A stretch of DNA of 64,000 nucleotides from CBDCWO01 sp965223405 (GCA_965223405.1 CBDCWO010000006.1:2914001-2978000); one strand, 5' to 3'; shown: positions 9,670-18,722, counted from the first letter of the stretch. Made by a program: numbers and translations. Notes: generated from the sequence alone by a model not told the origin.

Positions 9670-10527
9670 ATGAAGAAATTAGCCATTCTGATCTTTCTAG
9701 TCAATACAATAATAATCTGTGATGCGCAAATTCAAAAAATGGATATTTATAGTGATGGCACCTTATTAAACGCTTATATATACCAAACTGAGGGTACTGG
9801 GCAGCCGACTTTGATATGGTGTCATGGCAATCCGGGAATGAAAGAAAATGGAGAATCAAAATTTGCGGTGGCATTAAACAAACTTGGAATAAATGTTTTA
9901 AGATTTAACTACCGGGGATTATGGGATACTCCGGGGATTTACAAATTAAGCAACTCTATCGAGGACCTGGCCAATGTTTTAGATCATATCTATAAGCCTG
10001 AAATAATTACAAAACATAAGATAGATACTAATCAGATCTTTGTAGGTGGATATAGCTTTGGAACTCATGTTGTTTTGGTTTCAGCCCTTGATAATCAAAG
10101 GATAAAAAATATTTACTGTCAGGGGATCGCAGATCACAACTATTTTTACTTTACACCCAAATCCTTGGACCCCAATAATGTGAAGCAGTGGAGAGAATTG
10201 CTTCCTTCTGTTAATGAGGTACTCTGGGGATCTGAACCAAAATTTGATGAAATATATAATCCTTTCAATACGGACATCCTTAAGAACACTTATGAGTTTG
10301 ACTTTGTATCGAATGCGGAAAAACTTAAAGACAAGAAAATATTTATTGTCGTAGGACTAAATGACTTGACCGTTCCCATTGAATTTAATTTTTTACCATT
10401 TCACAGAAAACTTGTGAAAATGAACCATGAAAACTACACCTATAAAATATTGGAGTCAGATCATTATTTCAGAAATGTCAGTGTAGGTGAAAGAGCTCAA
10501 TTGATTGCTGATTGGATCAATAACTAA
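9670..10527 (+). CDS. Secreted alpha/beta-hydrolase
   Basis: A hydrolase-fold protein of 285 residues with a signal peptide (about 1-19, to IICDAQ). Visible features are the oxyanion-hole-type segment WCHGNPGMKENGES, the nucleophile elbow GGYSFGTHVV (GxSxG as GYSFG), an acid-bearing strand VVGLNDLTVP and the C-terminal His in SDHYFRN, giving a full Ser-Asp-His triad. It resembles dienelactone hydrolase/peptidase S9-like esterases. The substrate cannot be told from sequence. It acts in the periplasm or outside. Confidence 0.75.
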   Translation: MKKLAILIFLVNTIIICDAQIQKMDIYSDGTLLNAYIYQTEGTGQPTLIWCHGNPGMKENGESKFAVALNKLGINVLRFNYRGLWDTPGIYKLSNSIEDLANVLDHIYKPEIITKHKIDTNQIFVGGYSFGTHVVLVSALDNQRIKNIYCQGIADHNYFYFTPKSLDPNNVKQWRELLPSVNEVLWGSEPKFDEIYNPFNTDILKNTYEFDFVSNAEKLKDKKIFIVVGLNDLTVPIEFNFLPFHRKLVKMNHENYTYKILESDHYFRNVSVGERAQLIADWINN

Positions 10528-10614
10528 TCCAGTTTGGCTGCGCCGCCAATTTAGGGAGTACCTCAATTAATTGCTTAACCGACCTTATTTTATGAATCTC
10601 ATAACCGTATAACG

Positions 10615-11109
10615 ATGAAACCACTTAGATCGATTGGTGTAATATCAATTATTCTATTCTTAGTCAATTGTACCGCCTACGACTCAGTCGACTTAATGGA
10701 ACGCAACAAAAAACTTGTCATGAAAATGAATGCTGAAGTGTGGAACAAGGGAAATATTAAAGCGATTGAAGATTATTTTTCAGTGGACTTTGTACAGCAT
10801 TTTATACCCGATAATTCTGAGCGTAAAGGCCTCGGTCCATTACGTCAGCATATTATAGATCATAGGAAAGCTTTTCCCGATTGGAAAGAAGAAATAATCC
10901 ATATAGTTGCAGAAAATAATCTTGTGGTTATTCATTTTAAATCGTCGGGAACCAATCTTGGAGATTGGATGGGTAAACCCGCAACTGGTAATTACATCAA
11001 CATTAATGAGTTTTCAATCTTGAGAATTAAAGATGGGAAGATCGTAGAACAATGGTTAATGCCGGACTTGTTTAATTTGATGGATCAACTTTACAACGAG
11101 AAAGAATAA
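10615..11109 (+). CDS. SnoaL-like (ester cyclase/NTF2-fold) lipoprotein
   Basis: This 164-residue lipoprotein has a signal with lipobox (FLVNC, Cys19 region) and a SnoaL-like domain: MKMNAEVWNKGNIKAIEDYF, the pocket stretch DFVQHF, HRKAFPDWKEE, and the closing strand DGKIVEQWLMPDLFNLMDQL. These match the ester cyclase/SnoaL family, whose members bind small hydrophobic ligands; enzymatic activity here is unproved. It lies 87 bases after the hydrolase and is followed by a second NTF2-fold lipoprotein, so the three may be expressed together. Confidence 0.75.
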   Translation: MKPLRSIGVISIILFLVNCTAYDSVDLMERNKKLVMKMNAEVWNKGNIKAIEDYFSVDFVQHFIPDNSERKGLGPLRQHIIDHRKAFPDWKEEIIHIVAENNLVVIHFKSSGTNLGDWMGKPATGNYININEFSILRIKDGKIVEQWLMPDLFNLMDQLYNEKE

Positions 11110-11185
11110 AATTTCTACCATATGTCTAAATTTCTTCCCATAACGTCTTTTTTTTAAAATCAAAGGTTTAGTAAGTATAGTAATT

Positions 11186-11758
11186 ATGGTTTTGATACTC
11201 ATCTTGAGTTGTCAATCAGATAATAGTCATCATCTTGAAGAACTACTAAAGGACTACATCCGGGCCAGCAACAATCATGATATTGAAGCCATGGAAAAAA
11301 TGACCCATGATAGCATCATCTGGATACTGGGCGCTTATACTTTGAAAGGAAAAGAAGCAGCACTGAGCCCTAATTGGTATGATAAAGGGGTTGGAACCTC
11401 ATTAGAATACCACGTAACCCGTATACAGGAGGATACCATTGAATGTGAGTTTTTTGAGCGAAGTCCAATTATTTCATCGGTCGGCATGGAGTGTATCAAA
11501 CAATTTCCCCGGTTTATTTTCCAAAATGGGAAACTAATTAAAAAAGAACCGTGGAAAATATCGTCCGATCTGGCCAAACTGAACCAACTTTCTGCACCAA
11601 AAAGAAAATGGATAAGAGAAAATTACCCGGATGTAATAAAGCAATTAATAGATGCTAATGGAAATTTCATTTTTTCAGAGGAAAATGGAAAACTAATGGC
11701 GCAAATGTCCAAAGAATGGGAAAAAGCAATGCAATCCCCCAAAAGATCTAACAAATAA
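11186..11758 (+). CDS. NTF2/SnoaL-like lipoprotein with truncated signal peptide
   Basis: The readable frame starts at ATG 11186 with a very short hydrophobic segment and lipobox (LILSC), followed by an NTF2-like start (LLKDYIRASNNHDIEAMEKM) and an alpha/beta body of about 180 residues. An ATG at 11122 reads MSKFLPITSFF and then hits TAA inside a run of eight T (11148-11155). One T fewer would join it to KIKGLVSIVIMVLILILSC, a textbook lipoprotein signal peptide. So the gene is either frameshifted by slippage in T8, phase-variable, or affected by a sequencing indel. Function unknown. Confidence 0.6.
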   Translation: MVLILILSCQSDNSHHLEELLKDYIRASNNHDIEAMEKMTHDSIIWILGAYTLKGKEAALSPNWYDKGVGTSLEYHVTRIQEDTIECEFFERSPIISSVGMECIKQFPRFIFQNGKLIKKEPWKISSDLAKLNQLSAPKRKWIRENYPDVIKQLIDANGNFIFSEENGKLMAQMSKEWEKAMQSPKRSNK

Positions 11759-11861
11759 ATAAAGCAGCTATAAGTATTACTACGTCTGCCTGCCGCTTTA
11801 GGTTGATTCTCGCGATGCCGAAAGGTTAAACATCTGCGATGTTCTTTCTTTGGGGGCCTGC

Positions 11862-11905
11862 TCGTGATTGTAGTCCAGGAGAGCCATAGACTTTGATCGG
11901 AAAGA
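11862..11905. repeat. Short degenerate repeat, copy 1
   Basis: It begins GCCTGCTCGTGATTGTAGTC and matches 14748-14795 with scattered substitutions over roughly 45 bases. The second copy lies about 240-290 bases before the Omp28-like gene start; this one directly abuts the decayed fragment of that gene, as if both were once part of one duplicated block with an internal deletion. Confidence 0.5.
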
Positions 11906-12147
11906 TTTGAAAACCCCGAATGCCGAAGTGCCGGCAAACACCATTATTATACACGGCGAGTAGGTTTTGGACATAGCAGTGGTTGATTCTTCCTTATTCG
12001 GAACACCGTCCCCTGGACCTGTGGGGGCCTACCAATTCTCCAATAAATCTGTGTTGGTACGCTTTTATTGCATGAATGCCAGAACCTAATGGAAAATGAT
12101 CTTTGAAAAAATTGACTTGAGTGCGGGAGTAAATTCAAGTATTTTTC
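11902..12147 (+). pseudogene. Decayed fragment of an Omp28-like/IPTL-CTERM gene
   Basis: By eye this stretch aligns to bases about 16155-16400 inside the intact gene at 15034-16827. Shared blocks include GCAAACACCATTATT, GGTTGATTCTTC/GGTTGATGCTTC, CTGTGTTGGT(A/G)CGCTTTT and TTTGAAAAAATTGACTT. Frameshifts and substitutions leave no open frame. It is a degenerate partial duplicate covering only a C-terminal portion of the homologue. Confidence 0.8.
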
Positions 12148-12259
12148 ACTTTTGGGTAACGTTTTTAGCGGTCTACTACACGTATTGATAATTCAACTAT
12201 AGAAGTATTTAATGACCCCTGCAGGTGTAATAGTGCGCTTTGCAAATAAACTAACTATC

Positions 12260-13909
12260 ATGGCTAAGAAAAAAGAAAGCAAATCACAAAAAGCAGATCT
12301 CGAATGGTTTCGATCTTCGGATGACGTACACAAGACCACCATCAGAGGGCTGGTGGACGGCCCTAGTAAATATGCCTTTGGCGAGAAAGAAATTACCTAT
12401 TCAATAGTAGATGGAATACCAATTTTTGAAGGAGATATAGCCATAGGACTAGGCAGTTCAGAAGTTCCTGGGGATGTTCCGGAAGGTGTAGAGTTCGCTG
12501 TGGCTATTACCGGACAACAATACCGATGGCCAAATGGGGTTGTCGCTTATACTATTCACTCAAATCTTCCAAACAAGGCTAGGGTTACAAATGCAATTGC
12601 TGAAATTCAAGCAAATACAAGTATTCGATTTGTCAAAAGAACTTCTGCCAATGCAATGGACTTTCCCAATTATATAGAGTTTTTTGCCGGTTCGGGCTGC
12701 TGGTCGTATGTGGGTATGAGGAGAGGAAAGCAACAGATTTCTTTAGCAGCAGGATGTGGAAATGGTTCTACAATCCACGAAATACTTCACGCACTTGGTA
12801 TGTGGCATGAACAGAGCAGAGAGGATAGAGATAAATTCGTGACCATCAACTGGGATAATATTCAGGATGGCCGAGAGCACAACTTTAATCAACATATAGT
12901 GGATGGTACAGACATTGGCCTTTACGACTATGGATCAATTATGCATTATGGACGATTTGCTTTTAGTAAAAATGGACTTCCTACCATAGTGCCAAAGGGA
13001 GGAAATGCCATCGGACAGCGCAGTGGAATGAGTAATTTTGACATCGCAGGAATCGAAGAATTGTATCCAGGTACCTGGTTGCAGGGTGCATTTACAATTC
13101 AGCAGAAGTCCAATCATCGTTACCTCGATGCTTATGAATCGTCAAATCGGGATTTTGAGGTTGTTACTCGGAAATCTCAAAATAATAACACACAAAGGTG
13201 GGAGTTAACACCAGTTGGCAGGGTATATTCTATTCGACAGGCAAGCACTGGGAGATTTCTTGATGCTTACGGGTCTGCATCAAAAGACTTTTCAGCTGTG
13301 ACGCGAAATGCTCAGAATAATGATACACAGCTTTGGATCGTTACTCATCTCGATAATACACTTGGTCAATATACTATTCAGCAACTCAATAACGGTCGGT
13401 TTCTAGATGCTCATGTTTTTGCCGGAAAAGACTTTGATGTTGTTACCCGAGCTGCCCAATTTAATGACACCCAAAATTGGTCACTTATACCCCTCGGTAA
13501 CAATCGTTTTCACGTCAAACAAATGATCAACAATCAATTTCTTGATGCATGGGAGTCGGCACCTAAGGATTTCAGAGCCGTGACTAGAACAGCGCAAAAC
13601 AATGAAAGCCAGGAGTGGATTTTTGTGCCAAAAGGGGCGGTTTACACTATCCAACAGAAGAGTGGGCTAAGATTTTTAGATGCTCATGAAATTGCTTCTC
13701 GAGATTGGAGAGCCGTCACAAGGGGGCCTCAAAACAATGCGACACAGAGATGGGTAATCATGCCTTACAATGGTACCTCTTTTACTATACAACAAGCGAG
13801 TAACGGTAGGTATCTGGACGCTCACGAACATTCCGGTCAGGATTTCAGAAGTGTTACCAGGCCTAGACAAAATAATAACACCCAGCGATGGATAATCAAG
13901 AAAGTATAA
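12260..13909 (+). CDS. Astacin-family (M12A) metalloprotease with six QxW repeats
   Basis: A zinc endopeptidase of 549 residues if started at ATG 12260 (MAKKKESK); an in-frame ATG at 12212 would add 16 unconvincing residues. The catalytic domain (about 75-275) carries the full astacin motif HEILHALGMWHEQSR near residue 173 and the Met-turn SIMHYG. From about 277 to the end come six repeats of about 45 residues, each with (R/Q)(Y/F)LDA, a D(F/W)xxVTR stretch and a Q-x-W, consistent with two beta-trefoil (ricin-type) lectin folds. No signal peptide is visible, which is odd for a secreted protease. The repeats probably bind carbohydrate. Confidence 0.88.
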   Translation: MAKKKESKSQKADLEWFRSSDDVHKTTIRGLVDGPSKYAFGEKEITYSIVDGIPIFEGDIAIGLGSSEVPGDVPEGVEFAVAITGQQYRWPNGVVAYTIHSNLPNKARVTNAIAEIQANTSIRFVKRTSANAMDFPNYIEFFAGSGCWSYVGMRRGKQQISLAAGCGNGSTIHEILHALGMWHEQSREDRDKFVTINWDNIQDGREHNFNQHIVDGTDIGLYDYGSIMHYGRFAFSKNGLPTIVPKGGNAIGQRSGMSNFDIAGIEELYPGTWLQGAFTIQQKSNHRYLDAYESSNRDFEVVTRKSQNNNTQRWELTPVGRVYSIRQASTGRFLDAYGSASKDFSAVTRNAQNNDTQLWIVTHLDNTLGQYTIQQLNNGRFLDAHVFAGKDFDVVTRAAQFNDTQNWSLIPLGNNRFHVKQMINNQFLDAWESAPKDFRAVTRTAQNNESQEWIFVPKGAVYTIQQKSGLRFLDAHEIASRDWRAVTRGPQNNATQRWVIMPYNGTSFTIQQASNGRYLDAHEHSGQDFRSVTRPRQNNNTQRWIIKKV

Positions 13910-13978
13910 CTTGGTGTATACCGAAAATAATATCCTTTGTTAGTCGAAATGAGTTTATATTTTGCATAAATAGGATAG

Positions 13979-14401
13979 ATGTTGTTATATTCTACAATTA
14001 TTTATAGCGTTACCTCTGATTTTGATTGGATGATGGAAACTAAAAGGGAACATAAACCTCCCCTTCTAATCGAGGGGGAACTGTTGATTGAGAAAAGCAG
14101 CGCGATTGGAAAATCTGAAGTAAAGATAAGAATCTTGGATATTACACATATTGACAAGAAATCGATTGTACTGGCTGAGTCAATGGAAGAGCTTATGATT
14201 GATAAGGAGCTGACGAAGATACCCTACAAGGTTTTTGGTCCTCCACCAGATCCTTCGTGTAACTATATCGTAGTTGCAACTATTTCAGTTGAAACAGAAA
14301 AAGGAATTAAAAAGACCCTATACCGTACAACTCAATCAATTCCTGTATTCAGGGGAGGTGAATCAAAAAACATTGAAATTCCACTTACGAAAATCGATTA
14401 A
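13979..14401 (+). CDS. YbaY-like protein
   Basis: A small protein of 140 residues, or about 122 if started at the Met pair near 14030. The core (LLIEGELLIEKSS, VKIRILDIT, SIVLAE, PYKVFGPPPDPSCNYIVVAT, TTQSIPVFRGG) has the strand pattern and the closing TTQ-x-x-PV motif of the YbaY/META-associated family of small beta-barrel domains. No lipobox is present. It follows the astacin gene by 70 bases and may be co-expressed. The biochemical role of the family is not established. Confidence 0.6.
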   Translation: MLLYSTIIYSVTSDFDWMMETKREHKPPLLIEGELLIEKSSAIGKSEVKIRILDITHIDKKSIVLAESMEELMIDKELTKIPYKVFGPPPDPSCNYIVVATISVETEKGIKKTLYRTTQSIPVFRGGESKNIEIPLTKID

Positions 14402-14747
14402 TAGCACATCTAAATTGAATTAAAATAGGTCCTTCATAGTTGTGGCGAGAGTCTCCTTAATTGCATCAGTATTTTTATTTGCCAGAATCGATATTGAAAA
14501 TTTATTTATTTACCCAAACCTATTTCGTATTTCTACTTTGAACTAAGAAGATCCAATCGGTATTTTCACTTCATTCCACCTAGGTGCTATGTCAAAGTTT
14601 GAATGACGAGTTGGATTAGAGTGAAGTTTAACTTGGGCTAGGTCCGCGACTCTTATGGAGGAGCTAACTGCCATTATGCCTGCGTTTTTCGCTCCGTAAA
14701 GTCTCCCAAGTCCACGAAAGTCGCAGACTCAAAAGAGTGCCTATTCG

Positions 14748-14795
14748 AGCCTGCTCGTGATGATAGTCCACCAGAGTCACGGACCTTGATAATGG
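14748..14795. repeat. Short degenerate repeat, copy 2
   Basis: It begins GCCTGCTCGTGATGATAGTC and pairs with the copy at 11862. Apart from this and the promoter near 15004, the 630-base gap 14402-15033 holds nothing I can support. Confidence 0.5.
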
Positions 14796-15003
14796 GAAAA
14801 ATCTCCTTCGTTGGTTCTGTTATTTTGTTGTATCCATCGACCTGAGAAATCCAACTCAATGAGGTAAAAAACCGCGTGAAGTTTCGACAACTAATATATT
14901 ATTATTACATTTAATAAGTTAATAGCTCATGATCAGGTTTATATTCTGGATTATGGCATTATTATTTTTCGTACTACCATTAAAAAAAGTTTTATGTAAA
15001 AAA

Positions 15004-15011
15004 TATCTTTG
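15004..15011 (+). promoter_or_regulatory. Bacteroidota -7 box for the Omp28-like gene
   Basis: TATCTTTG matches the TAnnTTTG consensus and lies 23 bases before ATG 15034, which argues for that start over the upstream in-frame ATG at 14929. No clear -33 TTG is visible. Confidence 0.5.
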
Positions 15012-15033
15012 CACGAAAAACTCTGAAAAACCA

Positions 15034-16827
15034 ATGTTGAAAAAAATTATTTTTACAATAATATGTCTTACCACTTTTGGAACCACTTTACTCACCGCTC
15101 AGGCTACCAGGAAAGTGATGGTGGAAGAATTTACCAATGCATCCTGTGCCCCATGTGCCGCCCAAAATCCGACTTTTGACGCATTAATGTTGGCCAATAA
15201 GAGTAAAGTTACTCTGTTGAAATATCAAGTTTGGTGGCCCGGATCTGACCCCATGTATGATCAAAACACGGCAGATGTAAGAGAAAGAACAACTACATAT
15301 TATGGGGTAAACGCTGTGCCATATGGTATAGTTGATGGTATAAATACAGGTGTTGCTGGTAATGTCGACCAAACCCTTATTGACAATGCAGCTGCCATTT
15401 CAACCCCTCTTGAAATCAAGTTGGATCATAATCTTACCGTTGCTTTGGATTCCATAAAAATCAGTTGCACCATCAAAAATGTTGATGTTTCGGCATTTAA
15501 TCCGGGTAATACGGTTGTGCAAATAGCCATAGTGGAGACCATTAATTTCCCCAGTCCTCCCGGTACTAATACTGAACAGGACTTTATTCAGGTTATGCGT
15601 AAAATGCTACCCAATGCACTGGGTAGTTCCTTGCCGGCAATACCTGCTGGCGATTCAGTAACATTCAGTTTTTGTGATTCTATCCCAGACTATATCTATG
15701 AATATGGAAAAATAGGCGTTGTTGCTTTTGTCCAGAACAATACGACCAAAGTAGTTTACCAATCTGAGCTGAGTGAGCCTAAACTTTTACCATTTCCAAA
15801 TGATGATGTAGCCGTAGTGAATAGTTCAATTGAGCCTCTGGGGTTTTGTGATTACAACTTCGAACCGAGATTAACGATCACTAATGTGAGTGCGACCAAC
15901 ATTACACAGATTGATGCCAGTTACCGTGTTAATGGAGGAATACCGGTATCCATGTTATATACCAATACACTAACTCCTGCAAATTCTAATGAAATCATTT
16001 TTCCTCAGGTAAATCTACCTGGTGGAACTAACATAGTTACTTATGATGTATTAGTAAATGGTCATCCCGATCTCAATCGACACAACAATGATCTTGGCCC
16101 GCATGAATATCATCTATTGCAAGTTACTCCGGTATTTTCCGGAACATTATCCGAGGGATTTGAAACAACACCAAATGCCGCAGTGCCTGCAAACACCATT
16201 ATTTTACGCAATGAGGTTTTCGATATGAGTGTGGTTGATGCTTCGGTCTTTGGTTCAGCACCAGGTCCAGTGGGAGCCTACCAGTTATCCAACAAGTCTG
16301 TGTTGGTGCGCTTTTTTAACATGGCTGCCGGAACCACATCGGAAATGATTTTTGAAAAAATTGACTTAAGTACAAGGGTGAATTCGAGAATTACCTTCGA
16401 CCATGCCTATCGCTCCTATCAAGGAGAAAATGATCGCTTGCAAATTATGGTATCACCTGATTGTGGAGCCAGTTGGGACATCGTTTATGATGAACAAGGA
16501 AGTAGTTTGGCCACACTTCCACCTAGCACGGTCCAATTCATACCAAGCGCTCAGGACTGGACTTCAGACACCATTGATATTTCTCAATACGATAATGCAC
16601 CTGAATTGACGATGCGTTTGGTGGCAACTTCTGCTTTTGGAAACAACCTCTTTTTTGACAACCTTCAGATTTCCAGCGATTCGCTTCCGGCTACGGGCTC
16701 AGCTATTCCTACCGTGAGTCAATGGGGGCTTATCCTATTAGTGCTTGGATTTCTAATTTTATCGGTGGTTGCGATTCATAATCAACAAAGAGCATTATCG
16801 CGAATCGAAGATCCGGTTAGACCTTAG
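15034..16827 (+). CDS. Omp28-like secreted protein with IPTL-CTERM tail
   Basis: The start at 15034 gives a clean signal peptide (MLKKIIFTIICLTTFGTTLL, cleaved after TAQA), whereas ATG 14929 would place a second hydrophobic stretch and the promoter box inside the gene. The next domain opens KVMVEEFTNASCAPCAAQNP, the thioredoxin-like CxxC start of Omp28-related outer-membrane proteins. Beta-sandwich domains follow to about residue 545. The C-terminus holds IPTVSQWGLILLVLGFLIL plus a basic tail, the IPTL-CTERM sorting signature: motif, membrane helix, cationic end. That predicts temporary membrane anchoring with later processing, rather than T9SS sorting. A decayed partial copy lies at 11902-12147. 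Confidence 0.8.
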   Translation: MLKKIIFTIICLTTFGTTLLTAQATRKVMVEEFTNASCAPCAAQNPTFDALMLANKSKVTLLKYQVWWPGSDPMYDQNTADVRERTTTYYGVNAVPYGIVDGINTGVAGNVDQTLIDNAAAISTPLEIKLDHNLTVALDSIKISCTIKNVDVSAFNPGNTVVQIAIVETINFPSPPGTNTEQDFIQVMRKMLPNALGSSLPAIPAGDSVTFSFCDSIPDYIYEYGKIGVVAFVQNNTTKVVYQSELSEPKLLPFPNDDVAVVNSSIEPLGFCDYNFEPRLTITNVSATNITQIDASYRVNGGIPVSMLYTNTLTPANSNEIIFPQVNLPGGTNIVTYDVLVNGHPDLNRHNNDLGPHEYHLLQVTPVFSGTLSEGFETTPNAAVPANTIILRNEVFDMSVVDASVFGSAPGPVGAYQLSNKSVLVRFFNMAAGTTSEMIFEKIDLSTRVNSRITFDHAYRSYQGENDRLQIMVSPDCGASWDIVYDEQGSSLATLPPSTVQFIPSAQDWTSDTIDISQYDNAPELTMRLVATSAFGNNLFFDNLQISSDSLPATGSAIPTVSQWGLILLVLGFLILSVVAIHNQQRALSRIEDPVRP

Positions 16828-17012
16828 TCCAAGCCTGACTACTTGCAAGGAAAACGGATAACCATATAATATGAGCAACACTTAATCGGTTCATATAAGG
16901 AAGGCCGCACGGTATTGTAGCTTTTCCGATACCTTGTATGTTGGCTTTTCTGACCGCATGGACCATGTAAGTTGCGATTAGAATTATCGCTAATTGCAGC
17001 TGAATTCACTAA

Positions 17013-17041
17013 TTGGAATCGGTTACAATTTACTATCTTTC
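17013..17041 (+). promoter_or_regulatory. Candidate promoter for the cyclase-family gene
   Basis: TTG (17013-17015), 18 bases, then TATCTTTC, one mismatch from TAnnTTTG, 80 bases before ATG 17122. Weak but correctly arranged. Confidence 0.35.
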
Positions 17042-17121
17042 GGTAAGGTCGCAGAATCTTATCTGATTTTCCATCGCGAACCATACATGAAAGGTAGGCA
17101 CATTTTGAAAAACTATAAATC

Positions 17122-18108
17122 ATGATATCTAAGTCAAAGAACCAATTAATTTTCATCTTACTCACCATGGGATTTTTTTTATTTCCCACCTTTGGAATTA
17201 CCCAACAAAGTGCAGAGCTTTCAAAAGCAAAATCTTCAGAGTGGGGGCCAGATGATCAGAAGGGCGCAAAGAATCGAATCACTCCTGAAAAGGTAATTGA
17301 AGCAGCAAACCTGATTACTGAAGGAAAGATTTATGAACTTGGTCAAACTTATGAAGAGAGCATGCCGACAGGAGGCAGAACTTATACCCTTCATCTGATT
17401 AGCCCCCCTCCCATTGATTCAACAAACCAAAACAGATTGGTTGGAAACCTTGATTTTCATGCTGGAGAATTGGGTCAAATAGGTACTCAATTTGATGCCT
17501 TAGGTCATGTTGGTTATAGAAAAGAAACGGAAGATTATTATTACAATGGTTTCACAGGAACTGAATTGTACTCATCCAAAGGATTAAGGAAATTAGGGGT
17601 GGAAAACGCCGGTCCTTTTTTTACAAGGGGTGTTTTAATAGATGTTGCCGGATTTAAAGAAGTTGAGAGGTTAGAAGCTGGATACGAGATCACTGTGAAT
17701 GACTTAAAAGGGTCATTACAAAAACAGCAAATTGAGATCAAAGATGGAGACGTAGTTTTGATTCGTACCGGCCATAGCAAATTATGGAAAGTTGATAATG
17801 AGGCTTATTATAGTTGGGCTGGAGGAGAACCTGGAATCGGCACATTGGCTGGTCAATGGTTGGCTAACCAGAAAGTGGTAATAATAGGTGCTGATAATTT
17901 TGGGGTGGAAGTAGTGCCTTTTGCCAAAGCAGACACTAATTGGCCAGTACATTTAATGATGCTAAAAGAAAATGGAATATATTTATTGGAAAGTCTAAAC
18001 CTGGAAGAATTATCTAGAGATGCGGTGTATGAATTTACATTTGTGTTTTCTCCACTTCCAATTAAAGGAGCGACCGGATCGCCGGGAAATCCGATTGCAA
18101 TAAAGTGA
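17122..18108 (+). CDS. Cyclase-family (kynurenine formamidase-like) metal hydrolase
   Basis: A secreted protein of 328 residues with a signal peptide (about 1-29, ending GITQQ). The metal-binding core GQIGTQFDALGHVGY matches the GTQ-FD-LGH variant of the cyclase/KynB-like family, and IKDGDVVLIRTG, WLANQKVVIIGADNFGVE and WPVHLMML are further family blocks. Members hydrolyse amides or cyclic substrates using Zn or Mn. The substrate is unknown. Confidence 0.8.
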   Translation: MISKSKNQLIFILLTMGFFLFPTFGITQQSAELSKAKSSEWGPDDQKGAKNRITPEKVIEAANLITEGKIYELGQTYEESMPTGGRTYTLHLISPPPIDSTNQNRLVGNLDFHAGELGQIGTQFDALGHVGYRKETEDYYYNGFTGTELYSSKGLRKLGVENAGPFFTRGVLIDVAGFKEVERLEAGYEITVNDLKGSLQKQQIEIKDGDVVLIRTGHSKLWKVDNEAYYSWAGGEPGIGTLAGQWLANQKVVIIGADNFGVEVVPFAKADTNWPVHLMMLKENGIYLLESLNLEELSRDAVYEFTFVFSPLPIKGATGSPGNPIAIK

Positions 18109-18200
18109 GCATTTAATATTTAACCATTATCTTTTAACAGACCCTTTATCCATAAAACCTATAAAATTGGATTGCTAATAAATAAGGAGAAGAATTCAAA

Positions 18201-18629
18201 TTGAAAAATAGTCGACCATATAAAATCCTATGGTGGTCAATGCCGATATTATTTCTACCAATCGCATTCGGAAGTGATAGCGCTTTCGATTTCCAATTTC
18301 ATGAGACTTACTTTGTGGTGAGCTCAGTACATCTAGCCATAATATCCACACTATTTTTAGGAATTTTAGGAGGAATTTATTGGTTTCTAAGGAAATATAA
18401 CCTGAAAACCACCCTAAGTATTTTCCATGCAATAGGTACTTCATTCTCCTTAATTGGAATTGGTTTAATAGCCATCATACAAACTACCTATTGGACTAAA
18501 GATCTTGAGTTGTTTAGGTTACTAAATCTAATAGGGGCGATCGTAATCTTGATACTAATAATTGTACAAATTATATTCATGGCGAATGTAATTAATGGTT
18601 TAATTAAGGGAAAAGGGAAAGGCATCTGA
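18201..18629 (+). CDS. Small membrane protein resembling a cytochrome oxidase subunit I helix pair
   Basis: A 142-residue protein with four hydrophobic helices. It starts at TTG 18201 behind AAGGAGA. The stretch FDFQFHETYFVVSSVHLAII, then TLFLGILGGIYWF, closely resembles the heme-copper oxidase subunit I segment with HDTYFVVAHFHY, but the metal-ligand His pair of that segment is reduced to one (SSVHL). A full oxidase needs about 12 helices, so this is not an oxidase by itself. It may be a descendant of a fragment with a new role. Confidence 0.6.
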   Translation: MKNSRPYKILWWSMPILFLPIAFGSDSAFDFQFHETYFVVSSVHLAIISTLFLGILGGIYWFLRKYNLKTTLSIFHAIGTSFSLIGIGLIAIIQTTYWTKDLELFRLLNLIGAIVILILIIVQIIFMANVINGLIKGKGKGI

Positions 18630-18669
18630 CGCACCGGCGGCCTTGAGGGCAGATGGGCTAGCGTCAGAT
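18624..18669. repeat. Inverted repeat overlapping a stop codon
   Basis: ATCTGACGC (18624-18632) pairs with GCGTCAGAT (18661-18669) across a 28-base GC-richer loop. It spans the stop of the upstream gene. There is no T-run, so it is more likely an mRNA-end or REP-like hairpin than a classical terminator. Confidence 0.45.
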
Positions 18670-18722
18670 CCACCATCTCAAATCCGTCCGTTGTATTAAT
18701 TGCTGAATAATTAAAAAATTGA

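Noticed and set aside
14929..15033. Earlier start of the Omp28-like gene
   Set aside because: It would put the TATCTTTG box inside the gene and a second hydrophobic stretch before a complete signal peptide.
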